DNA from: Clostridiales bacterium
GTDB taxonomy: Bacteria; Bacillota; Clostridia; Lachnospirales; Lachnospiraceae
Direction of reading: 5' to 3'
DNA length: 64,000 nt
Assembly: GCA_018365455.1 (NCBI GenBank)
Contig: JAGZJZ010000018.1
Span: 62,001 to 126,000, forward strand
In this document: piece after piece, positions 27,615 to 36,552 of the stretch
How positions within the stretch are numbered: the stretch's first letter is position 1
How the letters are laid out: the number at the start of each line of letters is the position of its first letter
Translations under genes and position numbers: made by a program
The notes under the pieces: generated by a model
What the model was told of the DNA's origin: nothing
What the model saw: the letters and a program-made list of their open reading frames with translations, nothing else
Database searches by the model: none

Positions 27615-29213
27615 CTATTTCACATAGAATGTATCCGTTATAAATTTCACCGAAATCTTATCTTCCATCTTCTCAAGGCAGTCAATCACATACTGGTTCA
27701 TGCTATTCGACTTCTCTTTCTCAATCCGGTACTCCATGCTGGAGTTGTAATAGTTATCCTCAATCGGTGAATAGCCATCAAATCCGGCACATGCTACGTT
27801 TTCTACTTTTACTTTCATCAATGTCTTCAGAAGCATAATAAATGCATTGTCAATGATCTCTGCATCTTCATCCACGAGTGAGCTGTAGTTTAACGTATAG
27901 TCAAAGCTTCCTTTTGTATTAGTCACATTAGAGGTGGCAATTACTTTGGTATCACGGTTTTTATACTCGGTTATTACGCTGTTCAGCTGAACATATCTCC
28001 TTGAGTTGCTTAAGAATACATAATCCACCATCAGGGCTCCCGGTATATAATTTGTGGATATCACAACCGGATGATTTTCGTCTATATAAGCTTTGATTTT
28101 TTCTTCCTGAGCCTGTACATTCTTGCCTGGTCCAACTAAGAGAATTTTCTTTCCTGCTAACTGTTCTTCCAGTTTTGCCAGATCACTTATATCATTGCAT
28201 TCTGCGTTCTGATATTGATTGTACAGATGTTCGATATACTTCTGATCGTATAATAATTTCTTTTCAAATTCAATGCTGTTCAGTATTTCATTTAAGGACT
28301 TCAGTGATAAGGTGTGCTTGTCCATTAAATATTTTACATAACTTGGATGACAGTTATTCGATGCTGACAGATAGAAGAAGAGATTATATCCCCATGGACT
28401 CTTTTCATAGATGTTCATGATGTTGATGTCAATAGCTTCTAACATCTGGCTGATATCGTAATTCTTTCCGCAGTTGGTATTCAGATACATGGAGAGCAAT
28501 TCTATCGGCGCATTTCCGGCACTTTTACCCATCCCATAAAGTGTTGCATCTACAACTACCATACGGTCCGTATGCGCCTTCAGTACTTCCATACAGTTGG
28601 AATATGCCAGCTGGAAGTTGTTATGAGAATGATATCCCACACCGATTTCCGGTACGAGGTTGTGGTCTAATAATTCAAAATAATGCATCAGATGTTCCTG
28701 ATGAAGCAGTCCATAGGTATCTACAATGGATACTGCATAGGGTTTTAATTCGTTTACAAGATCGATCAGATCCAGCATCTCTCTGTCCGAATAACTTGTA
28801 ATGGAAACTGCCTGGGTAAATACCTGATAGCCCAGATCTTTCACCTGGCGGCAGAAAGCAATTGCTTCATGCATTAAATGTTTTTTAAAGATTACACGAA
28901 TACCGTCCAGATAGCTGTCTTTACAAGGGGACAGGTTTTCAATGCCGCAGGTACCAAAATCGATCATACCAACTACCATAGCCTGTCTTCTGTCAAGGCC
29001 GCCAAAGATTTTTCCCACACAGTCGGTGTCCGGCATAATGGTACGATCAATATTAAACTTCTGTCTTTCATCTAAAAATCCGACTTCAATCATATCTACA
29101 TTTGTGCTGACCAGTCTTTCAAATAAACTTACGATATTGTCGTGACCGAAATTCCAGTCATTGACATAACCACCGTCACGTAAAGTACAATCTAACAATT
29201 TTATATTATTCAT
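27615..29213 (-). CDS. DRE-TIM (HMGL-like) aldolase with C-terminal MptE-like domain
   Basis: About 532 residues. Residues 1-300 are a metal-dependent DRE-TIM barrel: LLDCTLRDGGYVNDW near the N-terminus, then the metal-binding His pair in GVGYHSHNNFQLA and TLYGMGKSAGNAP. This matches the 4-hydroxy-2-oxovalerate aldolase branch, which joins or splits pyruvate and an aldehyde. Residues about 345-450 look like a nucleotide-sugar or MptE-like Rossmann domain (KILLVGPGKN, VVISTNYIP, VDYVFLSN). The ATG at 29213 follows AGGAG; an upstream TTG is rejected. It has its own consensus-like promoter. With the neighbouring phosphatase and CMP-sugar synthase it could make a 2-keto-3-deoxy sugar acid. Confidence 0.75.
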   Translation of the reverse strand: MNNIKLLDCTLRDGGYVNDWNFGHDNIVSLFERLVSTNVDMIEVGFLDERQKFNIDRTIMPDTDCVGKIFGGLDRRQAMVVGMIDFGTCGIENLSPCKDSYLDGIRVIFKKHLMHEAIAFCRQVKDLGYQVFTQAVSITSYSDREMLDLIDLVNELKPYAVSIVDTYGLLHQEHLMHYFELLDHNLVPEIGVGYHSHNNFQLAYSNCMEVLKAHTDRMVVVDATLYGMGKSAGNAPIELLSMYLNTNCGKNYDISQMLEAIDINIMNIYEKSPWGYNLFFYLSASNNCHPSYVKYLMDKHTLSLKSLNEILNSIEFEKKLLYDQKYIEHLYNQYQNAECNDISDLAKLEEQLAGKKILLVGPGKNVQAQEEKIKAYIDENHPVVISTNYIPGALMVDYVFLSNSRRYVQLNSVITEYKNRDTKVIATSNVTNTKGSFDYTLNYSSLVDEDAEIIDNAFIMLLKTLMKVKVENVACAGFDGYSPIEDNYYNSSMEYRIEKEKSNSMNQYVIDCLEKMEDKISVKFITDTFYVK

Positions 29214-29308
29214 TTTTATTCTCCTGTTCTTCAAAACTTATTGGTGTACCAACAAATTTTGATGTAAATTTCCATATAATCCAATATAAGTTACTGCATT
29301 CAGCACTT

Positions 29309-29337
29309 ATTATACAGGTAAATTTGCATTTTGTGAA
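29309..29337 (-). promoter_or_regulatory. Sigma-A-type promoter for the aldolase gene
   Basis: Minus strand TTCACA (29337-29332), exactly 17 bases, TATAAT (29314-29309). The predicted leader is about 90 bases. It falls between the stop of the GT2/GT32-like gene and the aldolase start. Confidence 0.6.
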
Positions 29338-29454
29338 GTATTTTCGTTTCGGTAAGCCGAACACCCCTGCAGAGCGTTGTTATTTATTGTGTGCAAATCA
29401 TTTACTTTTTGTGATTACAGCATTCACTCTGCTGCCAGATTTTATAAAAAGACT

Positions 29455-31200
29455 CTATTTACTGCCCAGTAACTTTAAACACATGCGCATAATCAATCTG
29501 CCTAACCCATTTTTTTTCATTGCATTTCCTACCCGGTATTCATCTGTATTCTTTATATCTTTCAGTTCCGCTGTACATTTCTTATACTTTTTACGAAGCT
29601 CTTCACACTGCTTTTTCGACTCTCCATACTTAAACTTCCAGTTCTTGATCTGAGTCCCCTGCCAAGGTACGGGATAATTTGCAATCCCGGCAAGAGTAGA
29701 TTTGGGAATTGTAAATAATTCTTTAGGATTCATATCAAACTGGGTACACTGACACAGATCGATTACGGTTCCGCTGACCGGAGTCATTACCGCAAGTGGC
29801 GATAACAGTACAAATGGATATTTGGAATAGGTTGTTCTTCCATTCATCTCTACCGAGTACCTGCCTTTTAGCACACTCTCAATCTGCCTTGCCGGGTCTG
29901 CTTCAGTCTGAGTCTTACTATTTACCAATCCATCCATAATTTCTTTTATAACTTCATTCCCTTTAGCTGCACCGAATACTTTATCCGTAAAATGAGTTTC
30001 ATCTAAGAAGCTGAAGAATGCCGGATAACTGCACATACAGTCAAATGGTCCATTAATTTTCATATTGGAGCCCAGATAAATTCCACCTTCTGCATAAATT
30101 CTTTTCAATGCAAAATATCCGGCTGCCAGTTTAAAATTCTTTTGTAAAAATGCCTGCTCTATCATCTGGTTTTCCTGCACATCGCAGTTTGCGGGGTTTA
30201 ACACAACTACCTCCCCCTCTTCACGAAAGGCCTCCCTGGCCGCTTCTTGGGCCTGCTGGGTTGTGACTTCCTGTGAAAATCCATCCAGATAAATTCTCTT
30301 TGGCACTGCATGCTCTGTCAAACCTATATAGAAGGTAATTTCCTTATATTTGTCCGGATTTGCCAGATAGCATGGATTCTTTTCAATCATCGGTACAAGT
30401 GACTTGAAATATGAAAAGAACTCATCCCCAAAATACCACATTGCTTTGGATTTATCAATGGTCTTTTCTGCCATATTCATTACGATTTCATTACGATATT
30501 TCGGATCAATATTCTCGATTGCCATTTTTGCAGCTTTTACAAAATCTAAAATTTTTCTTTCTTTTGTGCGATGCACGGTGGAATCTTCACGGTCCATCCA
30601 GTAATAAACAGGTAATGGCTCATAAGCAACGTTGTTGGCTGCTGCGATCAAAACAGGAATATAGGCTACATCCTGGTAAATCATGTCTGCAGTTCCACCC
30701 GTTCTCTCCCAGAGTTCTTTTTTTACCAGAAGACTCCATAGCGTAAACGGTGTAATATCCAGAAGCATGCTCTCTTTGGTTACCGGACCCGGCAGTAATC
30801 CCAGCAGATATTTCCCGTTACCCCTTACCCGGTACGAGGCACCATAGATCAGTTCGCAATTTTCTTTTTGGGCACGTGCATACATGCGCTCCAGAGAATT
30901 CTCTATCATGTAGTCATCCGCATCACAGAATGCAAGATATGTACCTTTTGCTTCTTTTATTGCCAGATTTCTTGCAATTCCCTGTCCGTGGTTTTCTGTA
31001 TGAAGTACCTGCATGATCTGCGGATACTTCTTTTTGTATTCATCCAGAATGACACCGGAACTATCGGTCGATCCATCATCAATTGCCACTACTTCTATTT
31101 CTTTCATTGTCTGGTTCACAGCAGAATCCAGACATCTTCTTAAGTATTTTTCCACATTATAAACCGGTATTATGATTGAAATCAGTACTTTTTTATCCAT
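29455..31200 (-). CDS. Two-domain glycosyltransferase: GT2 fused to a GT32-like domain
   Basis: A 581-residue protein. Residues 1-230 are a GT2 domain (ISIIIPVYNVEKYLRRCLDS, AIDDGSTDSSG, FCDADDYMIENSLERM). Residues about 300-500 resemble GT32/capsular mannosyltransferase domains: IPKRIY-like opening (VPKRIYLDGF) and AAGYFALKRIYAEGGIYLGS. In GT32 enzymes the last block normally ends YLDxD; here it is YLGSNM, so the metal-binding DXD is absent and the second domain may be inactive or serve for binding. AAGGGAG precedes the ATG. It follows the terminator at 31240 with no clear promoter of its own. Confidence 0.78.
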   Translation of the reverse strand: MDKKVLISIIIPVYNVEKYLRRCLDSAVNQTMKEIEVVAIDDGSTDSSGVILDEYKKKYPQIMQVLHTENHGQGIARNLAIKEAKGTYLAFCDADDYMIENSLERMYARAQKENCELIYGASYRVRGNGKYLLGLLPGPVTKESMLLDITPFTLWSLLVKKELWERTGGTADMIYQDVAYIPVLIAAANNVAYEPLPVYYWMDREDSTVHRTKERKILDFVKAAKMAIENIDPKYRNEIVMNMAEKTIDKSKAMWYFGDEFFSYFKSLVPMIEKNPCYLANPDKYKEITFYIGLTEHAVPKRIYLDGFSQEVTTQQAQEAAREAFREEGEVVVLNPANCDVQENQMIEQAFLQKNFKLAAGYFALKRIYAEGGIYLGSNMKINGPFDCMCSYPAFFSFLDETHFTDKVFGAAKGNEVIKEIMDGLVNSKTQTEADPARQIESVLKGRYSVEMNGRTTYSKYPFVLLSPLAVMTPVSGTVIDLCQCTQFDMNPKELFTIPKSTLAGIANYPVPWQGTQIKNWKFKYGESKKQCEELRKKYKKCTAELKDIKNTDEYRVGNAMKKNGLGRLIMRMCLKLLGSK

Positions 31201-31239
31201 TCTCTTATCTCCCTTATTCTTTAGACTATAGTGCCTGTT

Positions 31240-31292
31240 AAAAAACCCCGCAAACAGACATCCTTTAAAAAAGCATGCCTGTTTGCAGGGTT
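31240..31292 (-). terminator. Intrinsic terminator after the HAD phosphatase gene
   Basis: Arms 31279-31292 and 31244-31257 (14 bases, one G-U) followed on the minus strand by a run of T (31245-31240, the first two bases shared with the stem). The stem begins directly after the HAD stop codon. It ends the tagD to HAD unit, but the next gene starts about 40 bases later with no evident promoter. Confidence 0.8.
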
Positions 31293-31943
31293 CTATATAC
31301 CAAAAAATCCTCTGATATCCTGGGCTGTATCCGCTGTAAACACGTGCGGATGCTCCTTAACATCTCCGTCAGTACGAAATCCAAAACCAAAAGTAACCGC
31401 CATAAAGTCAACCCCAGCTTCAAAAGCTCCCACTGCATCGGAAGTCGTGTCCCCTATCAGGATACCTTCTTTTGAAAGAGTAAGCCCCATAAGGGATTCG
31501 CAGCGCATAAGTACATCCTTTTTTGTCATTTTACTGGCAAAATCGGATCCGCAGATCACATCACAGTGTTCTGCTATATTGAAATGCTCTAATATCTCGA
31601 TTGCATAATCTTCTCTTTTTAAAGTAGCAACCCCAATTTTATAGCCTTTTGCGTGGAGGGCTTTTAGTAAATCATAGATGCCTTCATACGCTTCTGCCAG
31701 AAACAGGTCGTGATTTTTATACCGGTCCCGGAAAATCTCCGTTGCCCGATCGGCCTCTTCTTCTGTTAATCCATACTGTTTCATCAGGGATTTCTTAATC
31801 GGCGGTCCAATGAAAGTGCGTTTTACTTCATTTTCCAGAGGCTTGTACCCCATCTTATCAATGGTATAGTCCACACTTTTTAATACGCCTGCGGAAGTGT
31901 CCAGCAGGGTTCCGTCCAGGTCGAATATTACTGCTTTATACAT
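31293..31943 (-). CDS. HAD-superfamily sugar phosphatase (Gph-like)
   Basis: A 216-residue phosphatase. HAD motif I is VIFDLDGTLLDTS, with the nucleophile and acid/base Asp; motif II lies near GVATLK; motif IV is IGDTTSDAVGAFEAG. A helical cap (about residues 15-80) puts it with phosphoglycolate phosphatase/beta-phosphoglucomutase types. Substrate not readable. It sits eight bases after the KdsB-like gene, which suggests it dephosphorylates a sugar-acid phosphate before CMP activation, as KdsC does in Kdo synthesis. AGGAG precedes the ATG, and a strong terminator follows the stop. Confidence 0.82.
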   Translation of the reverse strand: MYKAVIFDLDGTLLDTSAGVLKSVDYTIDKMGYKPLENEVKRTFIGPPIKKSLMKQYGLTEEEADRATEIFRDRYKNHDLFLAEAYEGIYDLLKALHAKGYKIGVATLKREDYAIEILEHFNIAEHCDVICGSDFASKMTKKDVLMRCESLMGLTLSKEGILIGDTTSDAVGAFEAGVDFMAVTFGFGFRTDGDVKEHPHVFTADTAQDIRGFFGI

Positions 31944-31951
31944 AAATACTC

Positions 31952-32689
31952 CTATCCTACGATTCCTTCTGCAACCATTAAGTCTTTTACCATTTCCAGA
32001 TCCTTCGGTGTATCCACGGACACCGTTCTGCAGTCAACGTCCACAAATTTTACATTTTTGTGATGTTCGATGTAGCGGATCAGGTCGCATTCTTCTACCT
32101 TCTCCAGCATGCTCTGAGGTGTGGTTACAAAGAAATCCAGTGCCTCTTTTGTAAATGCACAGATTCCAACAAATTTCTTATAATCGAATTCCAGGCTTCC
32201 CTTTGGATATGGGAGCGGGCTTCTGGATGTATAGAGGCCGTCTCCTGCTTCGTTGGCTATCATTTTAATATTTGTAAAGTCGATGACTTCCGGTCCTGTC
32301 TTGATGGTGGTCATTGCGTTGGCAACAAAGAATTCAGGGGTATTTTTTGCCGTTTCCACTACTTTTTCAATTGCCTGTGCCTCAATTAGCGGTTCGTCTC
32401 CGCCGATGAACACATAGATATCTGCCGGAATCAGATCGGATACTTCATGAGTCCGCTCTGTAGGGTTTGTGTGCTTTTCACTTGTCATCAGCACCTTGAA
32501 TCCGTATCCTGTGCAGACGTCATAGATCTCCTGATTATCGGTTGCCACATACACTTCATCGAAGTTTCTCACCTTGCTTACCTGCTGATATACCCACCAG
32601 ATCATTGGCTTGCCATGAAGATCTGCCAATGGTTTCCCCGGAAATCTGCTTGATTTGTATCTTGATGGTATTACTCCTACTACTTTCAT
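31952..32689 (-). CDS. KdsB-like CMP-sugar synthase (cytidylyltransferase)
   Basis: A 245-residue homologue of 3-deoxy-manno-octulosonate cytidylyltransferase. The whole KdsB pattern is present: VIPSRYKSSRFPGKPLADLH, VYVATDNQEIYD, TERTHEVSD, IGGDEPLIEAQAI, GLYTSRSPLPYP and the terminal VDTPKDLEMV. Such enzymes activate 3-deoxy-2-keto sugar acids as CMP-sugars. A Gram-positive has no LPS Kdo, so the true substrate is probably another ulosonic acid. It overlaps the MptE/GT42-like gene by four bases (ATGA) and abuts the HAD phosphatase, giving a tight three-gene unit. Confidence 0.87.
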   Translation of the reverse strand: MKVVGVIPSRYKSSRFPGKPLADLHGKPMIWWVYQQVSKVRNFDEVYVATDNQEIYDVCTGYGFKVLMTSEKHTNPTERTHEVSDLIPADIYVFIGGDEPLIEAQAIEKVVETAKNTPEFFVANAMTTIKTGPEVIDFTNIKMIANEAGDGLYTSRSPLPYPKGSLEFDYKKFVGICAFTKEALDFFVTTPQSMLEKVEECDLIRYIEHHKNVKFVDVDCRTVSVDTPKDLEMVKDLMVAEGIVG

Positions 32690-33597
32690 GCGTTCACGCC
32701 TCCTATTATGTCATCCAGGTTTACACGTTCAAACGCCTCCAGAGCTCCACCTCTGGTAGCATTGTAAATCTTGACATCTCTCTCATTTGCAAAATCATTT
32801 AATTTATTATATGCAAAAATTGCTTTCTGCCTGTAATATTCAGATACTTCTTCTTTGGTCAGATCCTGGGCCTTCAACCGGTTCTCAATCCGCTTTACAT
32901 CCATCTGTTTCATATCATCACTCAGATAATCTTTGATAAAATGGCTGTCTTTTGCCAGACTGGAGGTACAGTCCACACCGATGAGATAGATCTCACTAAA
33001 TCCCATATAGATCGCAAGCTCTATCATAAAGGACATAACCGTAGCACCGGAAGGAACATAATAAGAGAGAAAATTGTTGCTGATCTTATAGGGTTCTTTT
33101 GCCACGTTGTAGACATAGGTGCTGTCCTTCGGCCTTTTTTTCATATAGTGGTAAGCAGTCAGATTCACAAAGAAAGGCGCCTCCACATGTTCTGCAATCT
33201 CTTCTGAGAGATTTTTTGCAAACATCACATCAATCAGACAATGGTAGGTGGGGCGCCACTTCGTCTGGTCGAATATTTTGTAGACCATATTGCAGCCAAT
33301 CGTCTTCTCATCTTTGATCAGATCCAGATCACTGCTGGTTAAGCTTGGACCATTACCTACCAGAAAACAGCGTTCCCCTTTATGTTTATCCTTATAGGAC
33401 TTTAAACGCTTACTGTTTGCCAACAGACAGATACCTCTGCCGCGAAATACACCGGATAATCGAAAGTAACCTTCTTTTGTTTTCTTAAATACCAGTTTTA
33501 TGAACTTTTTAATACGCCGAAAACCTTTTTTTATAACTTTAATTACCTTTCTCACGCGCCAGCCAATGCCGACTTTCAGTTTATCTGTGAATCCCAT
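32686..33597 (-). CDS. MptE/DUF115-like protein resembling GT42 sialyltransferases
   Basis: A 303-residue protein with a very basic N-terminus (first 55 residues), then a Rossmann-type core: ERCFLVGNGPSLTSSDLDLI, IGCNMVYKIF, TYHCLIDVMFAKN, SGATVMSFMIELAIYMGF and SEIYLIGVDCT. GNGPSL and G-F/Y-x-EIYL-G-D are shared by the DUF115/MptE-like family and by CstI/CstII CMP-sialic acid transferases. Its translational coupling to a CMP-sugar synthase suggests that it is the transferase that uses that CMP-sugar, but this is inference; an uncharacterised MptE-like role is the alternative. Confidence 0.7.
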   Translation of the reverse strand: MGFTDKLKVGIGWRVRKVIKVIKKGFRRIKKFIKLVFKKTKEGYFRLSGVFRGRGICLLANSKRLKSYKDKHKGERCFLVGNGPSLTSSDLDLIKDEKTIGCNMVYKIFDQTKWRPTYHCLIDVMFAKNLSEEIAEHVEAPFFVNLTAYHYMKKRPKDSTYVYNVAKEPYKISNNFLSYYVPSGATVMSFMIELAIYMGFSEIYLIGVDCTSSLAKDSHFIKDYLSDDMKQMDVKRIENRLKAQDLTKEEVSEYYRQKAIFAYNKLNDFANERDVKIYNATRGGALEAFERVNLDDIIGGVNA

Positions 33598-33720
33598 ATA
33601 ACACCTCTGACTTCTATTAATTTCTTAACATACATGCTTTGAACTATTTTTTAATTCATTCCTGCCATTTGTCGTATCTTAAATTCCTAACAGCCTGTAA
33701 TTAGTATTGCCTGCCTGTAA

Positions 33721-35004
33721 TTACCGCCCTGCCGGAATACAGATATCCAGCACTTTTTTACTGGTATCCGGTCCATCCAGATAATTAAACTTCTGATTAA
33801 ACGCCTGATACTTTTCATCCACCGTATAATTTTCAAACAGATCTGTTATGGCATCCGCAAGCTTACTCTCTTCCTGAATAATCGGTCCTGGAAGTTCATT
33901 TAAATCCAGGTAAAAACCACGGATCTGATTCATATACTCATCCAGATCATACATATAGAACAATACCGGTCTTTTCAGATTGGCAAAATCGAAGAATGCA
34001 CTGGAATAGTCTGTAATAAGCATATCGCTGACCACATACAGTTCATTAATATCATTGTGTTCCGATACATCCACAATTCTCTCGGGATAGCGGTACTCTC
34101 CAGTAAATTTGTTCAAATGGTGAGTCCGGAATAAAATAACGTATTCCTCTCCCAGCTTTTCTACCAGGGCATCCAGATCCACATGCTGCTGATAGAGGTA
34201 TCCCTGACCTTCCACATACTGGTTATCTCTCCAGGTGGGAACATAGAGAATCACCTTTTTATCTTTCCCAATATGAAACATTTCTTTTAAACGTTCCACA
34301 TCCTGACTGGTGTGGGTGAAAAGGAAATCATTCCTGGGATATCCGGTTTCCAGAAGAATTCCTTCTTTGCCGAATTTAGAAATTCCAAAAGAAGTATCGA
34401 ATTTTTCACTGGCAAATTTGGAAGGGGATAAAAAATAGTCCAGTTTCTTCACATGCTGCTTGTATTTATTATAGTTTTCCTTCAAAGTACGTTTTTTATC
34501 ACTGTCAAATTCAATATCCAGTCCCAGTCTTTTTAAAGGCGTGCCATGCCATGTCTGGATGACAACCTGATCCTTTTTGGGATAGAGATAATTCGTAACC
34601 GAAGCATTGCAAACCCAGTATTTGGCCCTTGCATGATATTCATAATACTTTTTAGAACGTACCTTCGTAATAAAGGTATTTCTGTTTTCTTTTAAAAACT
34701 CAAAGTTCTTTGTATTCTTAAACACCCATACAAATTGAAAATCCTTGTATGCCTCATCCTTTAGCATAGCCTCATACAGCGCTCTTGGACTGTCTCCATA
34801 CTGAGATCCAAAGAATCCGGTGAAGATAACCATATGGCTGTCCGTTGGAGTCTTAATACCATACCAGGTACCTTTCAGCCTCCGCATCAGATACACATAT
34901 TTCCGGTAGAATTTTAACACCGCCGGATGATTATTGCTGCATTTTTTCAGAGTCCTTTTGATTTTCCCATGCAGTCTCCCTGCAAAACTTTTGTTCTTTG
35001 ACAT
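33721..35004 (-). CDS. CDP-glycerol:poly(glycerophosphate) glycerophosphotransferase family (TagF-like)
   Basis: A 427-residue protein of the Glyphos_transf family (PF04464). It has a basic N-terminal amphipathic stretch, then IFTGFFGSQYGDSPRALYEA, QTWHGTPLKRLGLD (conserved His), ETGYPRNDFL, YVPTWRDNQ, FRTHHLNKF and the HDINELYVVSDMLITDYSS block. Such enzymes add glycerol-phosphate or a related polyol-phosphate from a CDP donor to a lipid-linked acceptor at the inner membrane face. Whether this copy primes or polymerises cannot be told. It is 11 bases from TagH, consistent with teichoic acid-type export. The tail of the gene has two copies of GCCTGTAATTA spanning the stop. Confidence 0.88.
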   Translation of the reverse strand: MSKNKSFAGRLHGKIKRTLKKCSNNHPAVLKFYRKYVYLMRRLKGTWYGIKTPTDSHMVIFTGFFGSQYGDSPRALYEAMLKDEAYKDFQFVWVFKNTKNFEFLKENRNTFITKVRSKKYYEYHARAKYWVCNASVTNYLYPKKDQVVIQTWHGTPLKRLGLDIEFDSDKKRTLKENYNKYKQHVKKLDYFLSPSKFASEKFDTSFGISKFGKEGILLETGYPRNDFLFTHTSQDVERLKEMFHIGKDKKVILYVPTWRDNQYVEGQGYLYQQHVDLDALVEKLGEEYVILFRTHHLNKFTGEYRYPERIVDVSEHNDINELYVVSDMLITDYSSAFFDFANLKRPVLFYMYDLDEYMNQIRGFYLDLNELPGPIIQEESKLADAITDLFENYTVDEKYQAFNQKFNYLDGPDTSKKVLDICIPAGR

Positions 35005-35015
35005 GCATTGCCTCC

Positions 35016-35747
35016 TTACTGCATAAATTCTTCATAAACTGGCAGTACTTCTTCTGCAGTTCCAAGCATTTTCACTTCCCCGTCATGAAGCCAGAGAATC
35101 CGGTCACACAAGGAACGAAGCGTATCATTATTATGAGATACAATTACCACAGTCCGGTCTTTTTCACTGATCAGTTCCTTCATCTTGCGGTAACTCTTCT
35201 TTTTAAATTTTGCATCACCCACACTTAAAACTTCATCAATCAACATAATATCGGTCTTTAAAATAGCGGTAATGGAAAACGCAAGCTTGGAATACATACC
35301 GCTTGAATAAGTCTTAACCGGCATGTTAATGAACTTGCCAAGACCTGCAAACTCTATGATATCCGGCATCTGTCTGCGCACTTCTTCTTCCGAGAATCCC
35401 AGGAGCATTCCGGAAAGCATAATATTTTCTTTACCGGACAGGCTCTTCTGGAAACCAACTCCAATAGACAGAAGGGATACGGAATGTCCATAGAGGTCAA
35501 TGGTTCCGGAATCCGGGGAGAAAATTCCTGCGATAGCCCGGAGCATTGTGGATTTTCCGCTGCCGTTCTTACCTACAATCCCAAGAATTTCCCCTTCCCG
35601 CACCTGAAACGAAACATTTTTTACCGCCTCATGGACCTCCGTTTTTGTTTTCTTTAATTTAAAAAAGTTCTTTTTGATGGAATATGCATTTAAACATTTA
35701 TATGAAATATTAAGACCTTCCACCTTAATCGCATTTTCAACACTCAT
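35016..35747 (-). CDS. tagH: Teichoic acid/polysaccharide ABC exporter, ATP-binding subunit
   Basis: A 243-residue ABC ATPase of the TagH/KpsT/Wzt type. Walker A is GIVGKNGSGKSTMLRAI, the Q-loop follows, the signature is YSSGMYSKLAF, and Walker B plus switch is TDIMLIDEVLSVGD. There is no C-terminal carbohydrate-binding or SH3 extension, unlike B. subtilis TagH. The ATG directly abuts the stop of the permease gene, so the two subunits are translationally coupled. It should power export of the polymer made by the adjacent CDP-glycerol transferases. Confidence 0.93.
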   Translation of the reverse strand: MSVENAIKVEGLNISYKCLNAYSIKKNFFKLKKTKTEVHEAVKNVSFQVREGEILGIVGKNGSGKSTMLRAIAGIFSPDSGTIDLYGHSVSLLSIGVGFQKSLSGKENIMLSGMLLGFSEEEVRRQMPDIIEFAGLGKFINMPVKTYSSGMYSKLAFSITAILKTDIMLIDEVLSVGDAKFKKKSYRKMKELISEKDRTVVIVSHNNDTLRSLCDRILWLHDGEVKMLGTAEEVLPVYEEFMQ

Positions 35748-36539
35748 CTATATCACCTTCACGTAACTGTTTTCATATTTGTAAATCACCCGTACACCTA
35801 TGCAGGATAAAACGAATCCAACCACCAGCCACATTAACATAAATTTATGATGTGGGAACTGGGAATACAGCATCGTCCGTCTCAGAGAGTACATGATAAA
35901 TGCAGCAGGGTTAAAATTAAGCAGCAGATTCTTAATCGGAACCGGAATCTGGCTCATGGAATCAATAGCGTAAAATACTCCGGACATGTAGAAGATCAAT
36001 TTCAAAAATACCGTTAAAATATTCTGCAGGTCCTCAATAAACACTCCAAAATGGCATACAATTGCACTAATTCCGAATGTAAACAGACACAAAATCAGAA
36101 TCAGCGGAAAAAAGTATAAAATCTTTATACTAAAAGGTACTCTCCAGATGACCATCATGATAATTACCAGGCCAAAAGATACCATCATTTTAAATCCGTT
36201 TACCAGCATATTTTTTAAAATCAGCATATACTTAGGTACATAAACTTTAGAAACTACCGCACTATTGCTTTTTACAACCCTCACACTGCTGATCACAACT
36301 TTGTTAAAGAAATTCCAGACAGAAAGGCCGATAAATACATAGATTGGGAAAAAATCTATTTTTTTATTGCTGAAAACAATCTGGGCAATAAAAGTATATA
36401 CCATCATAAAAAGAAGCGGGTCTAAAATCCACCACAACCAGTTTAAATAGGAACTGGCAACTTCCGACTTCAGCTCTGATCTGGCTGCATACATGGTATA
36501 TTGATAAAATTTTTTAATATCACTAATAAATCGTTTCAT
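35748..36539 (-). CDS. tagG: Teichoic acid/polysaccharide ABC exporter, permease subunit
   Basis: A 263-residue ABC-2 type permease. An N-terminal amphipathic stretch and LNWLWWILDPLLFMMVY are typical of TagG/KpsM/Wzm, followed by about six membrane helices, and the internal GVFYAIDSMSQIP loop. Partner of the ATPase just downstream. TagD is 13 bases upstream. The precursor supply, export and polymer-extension genes are thus in one transcription unit. Confidence 0.92.
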   Translation of the reverse strand: MKRFISDIKKFYQYTMYAARSELKSEVASSYLNWLWWILDPLLFMMVYTFIAQIVFSNKKIDFFPIYVFIGLSVWNFFNKVVISSVRVVKSNSAVVSKVYVPKYMLILKNMLVNGFKMMVSFGLVIIMMVIWRVPFSIKILYFFPLILILCLFTFGISAIVCHFGVFIEDLQNILTVFLKLIFYMSGVFYAIDSMSQIPVPIKNLLLNFNPAAFIMYSLRRTMLYSQFPHHKFMLMWLVVGFVLSCIGVRVIYKYENSYVKVI

Positions 36540-36552
36540 GAATTTCCGGCTC

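Noticed and set aside
31952..32689. Kdo for lipopolysaccharide (true KdsB)
   Set aside because: The window is Gram-positive in every other respect and lacks the rest of the LPS pathway; a KdsB-like enzyme with another ulosonic acid is more likely.
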